NCBI GenBank assembly: GCA_964495825.1
Contig: CAZBWI010000022.1
Span: forward strand, 1 to 6,928
Length of the DNA: 6,928 nucleotides
Reading direction: 5' to 3'
Source: CAJBLF01 sp964495825
GTDB lineage: Bacteria; Patescibacteriota; Gracilibacteria; Absconditabacterales; Absconditicoccaceae
Shown here: piece by piece, positions 5,588-6,928 of the stretch
Layout of the letters: every line of letters starts with the position of its first letter
How positions within the stretch are numbered: position 1 is the first letter of the stretch
Notes under the pieces: model-generated
Told to the model about the DNA's origin: nothing
Databases searched by the model: none
What the model saw: only the letters and a program-made list of their open reading frames with translations
Translations under genes and position numbers: made by a program

Positions 5588-6928
5588 CTAAATTGTTTTT
5601 ATTAACTCGTCTGCATTTTCTTGTTCTTCATTTGTCTGAAAATCAGTAGAAAATTTATTTATATTATCTCCGATATTTTCTTTTTTTTCGAGGATAGTGA
5701 TGAATATTTCTAAGTCATCTATTTGTATTTCATTATTTTTGCTAAATTTCTTGAAAAATTTCACCATACTTTTTCATCGATCAGAATTGTAGCTTACTGC
5801 TCATTTTTCATTTTCTATGTCTTTTAAGAGTTTTTGTCGTTTTGGTTCTAAGTTGTTGTGATTTTTTTCATCTTGTTTTGTAATGAGTTGATTCAATCTG
5901 GTAATCAACGATCTAAACATTCTAAGTTCATTAGATGTCATATTTTCTGTTGTTTTGTCTCGTATCTTCAATAGTTCCCATGTATTTTTTTCGGTTGTTT
6001 CGTTGATAGATTTATCTTGGTTGAGCTCTGATATAACAACATCCGGAATGAATATGTTTTGTAATGTTTGGATCGATATGTTCTTTTCGCAGTCTCTTTC
6101 GATGCGTGTTTTGACTAATGTTTCTCTTCCATAGTTTTTTAATAGTTCTTTACTAATTTTTTCTTTGATTATTGCTTCAAAATCTTGTAAGTCTTTTGCT
6201 TCTTTTATATTATTTGTAAAATTTTTATCAACAATTGTTTGTGCTTGGCTTGTAAGAAGTCATAGTGTTGGTAGTTTTACACCGAGTTTTGTCTTACCTC
6301 AAGTTCCGGCTCCGAAGGTGAATGTCTTTGATTTGTCGTCGAAGCTAAGAAAATCTTCGGATTTGAGCTGGGCGTCCGGATTATCCAGATTATAATAGAA
6401 TCCTACGCTATTTCCGTTGATATTTCCATGGATATATAACACATCATCGCCTTCTTCATTATACTCTTTCTCTCCTTTTTGGATGCTAAATCATTCTTGT
6501 GTATTGATAGCAAAATTATTTGCTAAATTTTCTTGATTTATTGTGGTTGTGTCAAAATATTTTGCAAGTCCGGTGATGCAAATTCCGAGCACTCTCTGTT
6601 TTACGATATCTTGTGTTTTTGTCGGAAGCTCTTCTTGGATGGTTTGGATAGCAGTCTTGTATTCTTTGTATGCTTTTGCTCCTTCTTCGTCTTTGATTTT
6701 TTCTTCTTCATTTTCTTGATTGTATTTTTTTATAATTTCTTCATTTCTGATGATGCGATTTTGAAGATCTTGATCCGTAATAAATTTTACATAGGTTGTA
6801 AATTCATCTTCTAGATTTGGGGTATTTGGGAGATGAGGAATAGTGAGTGTATTGAGTTTTGAAGATGGTTGTAAGTCAGTATATAATTGTTTTCCAATAT
6901 TATCAGTTTTGTTTGTATTGTATGCAAG
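5588..6928 (-). CDS. Large charged hypothetical protein, C-terminal 446 residues visible (5' end outside window)
   Basis: Read leftward from the window edge, this frame has 446 codons without TAA or TAG until TAG at 5590-5588. Five TGA codons (6493-6491, 6301-6299, 6262-6260, 5803-5801, 5776-5774) are read as glycine. The protein is very rich in Lys, Glu, Asn, Gln, Ile and Thr. The first and last thirds look helical, with probable coiled-coil stretches (for example around EEEKIKDEEGAKAYKEYK and LNQLITKQDEKNHN). A central part is richer in Gly, aromatic and beta-forming residues (VLYIHGNINGNSVGFYYNL, then FTFGAGTGGKTKLGVKLPTL). No membrane segment is seen in the visible part. I recognise no family or catalytic motif; GAGTGGKT only superficially recalls a P-loop. 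It converges on dnaA with a 138-nt spacer. Its promoter and start are not visible. Confidence 0.8.

Noticed and set aside
6296..6319. GAGTGGKT read as a Walker A motif in the large minus-strand protein
   Set aside because: No Walker B or other NTPase motifs were seen, and the surrounding sequence looks like beta structure rich in Gly and Thr; the resemblance is superficial.
6165..6814. Plus-strand frames at 6165-6395 and 6533-6814
   Set aside because: They lie inside the continuous 446-codon minus-strand frame and consist of F/S/I/V-rich sequence, as expected from the reverse of A-rich coding DNA.
1..6928. Many broken genes interpreted as pseudogenes or frameshifts
   Set aside because: Every break inside a gene is a TGA in the correct frame with coding continuing on both sides; recoding explains all of them without decay.
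1..6928. Mycoplasma-type code (UGA = Trp)
   Set aside because: The DnaA sensor II position and the vWA PDG loop require glycine, and TGG is used for tryptophan, as in DnaA GVWERTL.

Overview
The window comes from a bacterium that reads UGA as glycine (genetic code 25). That points to the candidate phyla Gracilibacteria (BD1-5) or Absconditabacteria (SR1), within the Candidate Phyla Radiation. With the standard code, most genes break into short pieces. With UGA read as an amino acid, seven of the eight genes become continuous frames ending in TAA or TAG, with 21 in-frame UGA codons in total. The eighth, a sufD-like gene, has none. The clearest proof is in dnaA: the invariant glycine of the sensor II motif RELEGALN is encoded by TGA (5012-5014), in a frame that otherwise carries every DnaA domain. 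I cannot separate SR1 from Gracilibacteria from this sequence alone.

Layout, left to right. Positions 1-1097 (minus strand) hold a secreted protein with an Ig-like look, cut by the window edge, and upstream of it a cytoplasmic protein of unknown function. Both probably run from one perfect-consensus promoter at 1128-1156. Positions 1228-2495 (plus strand) hold a small membrane-anchored protein of unknown function, then a short SufD-family Fe-S assembly protein, closed by a clear intrinsic terminator. Positions 2648-5449 (plus strand) hold a BatA-like von Willebrand A membrane protein, a small membrane protein that looks like the DUF4381 partner of such proteins, and a complete dnaA with the only good Shine-Dalgarno sequence in the window. 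Positions 5588-6928 (minus strand) hold the C-terminal 446 residues of a large, highly charged protein of unknown function, convergent with dnaA.

The vWA and DUF4381-like genes probably work together in the cell envelope. DnaA follows on the same strand, without the usual dnaN, rpmH or gyrB neighbours, and I saw no cluster of canonical DnaA boxes. Its DNA-reading signature is also changed (GGKGHAAV where GGRDHTTV is usual). Two intergenic spacers, 1690-1735 and 5469-5514, share an ungapped 46-nt element with a conserved hairpin that keeps its pairing through base changes. This is the least explained structure in the window. No tRNA, rRNA, CRISPR array or insertion sequence was seen.
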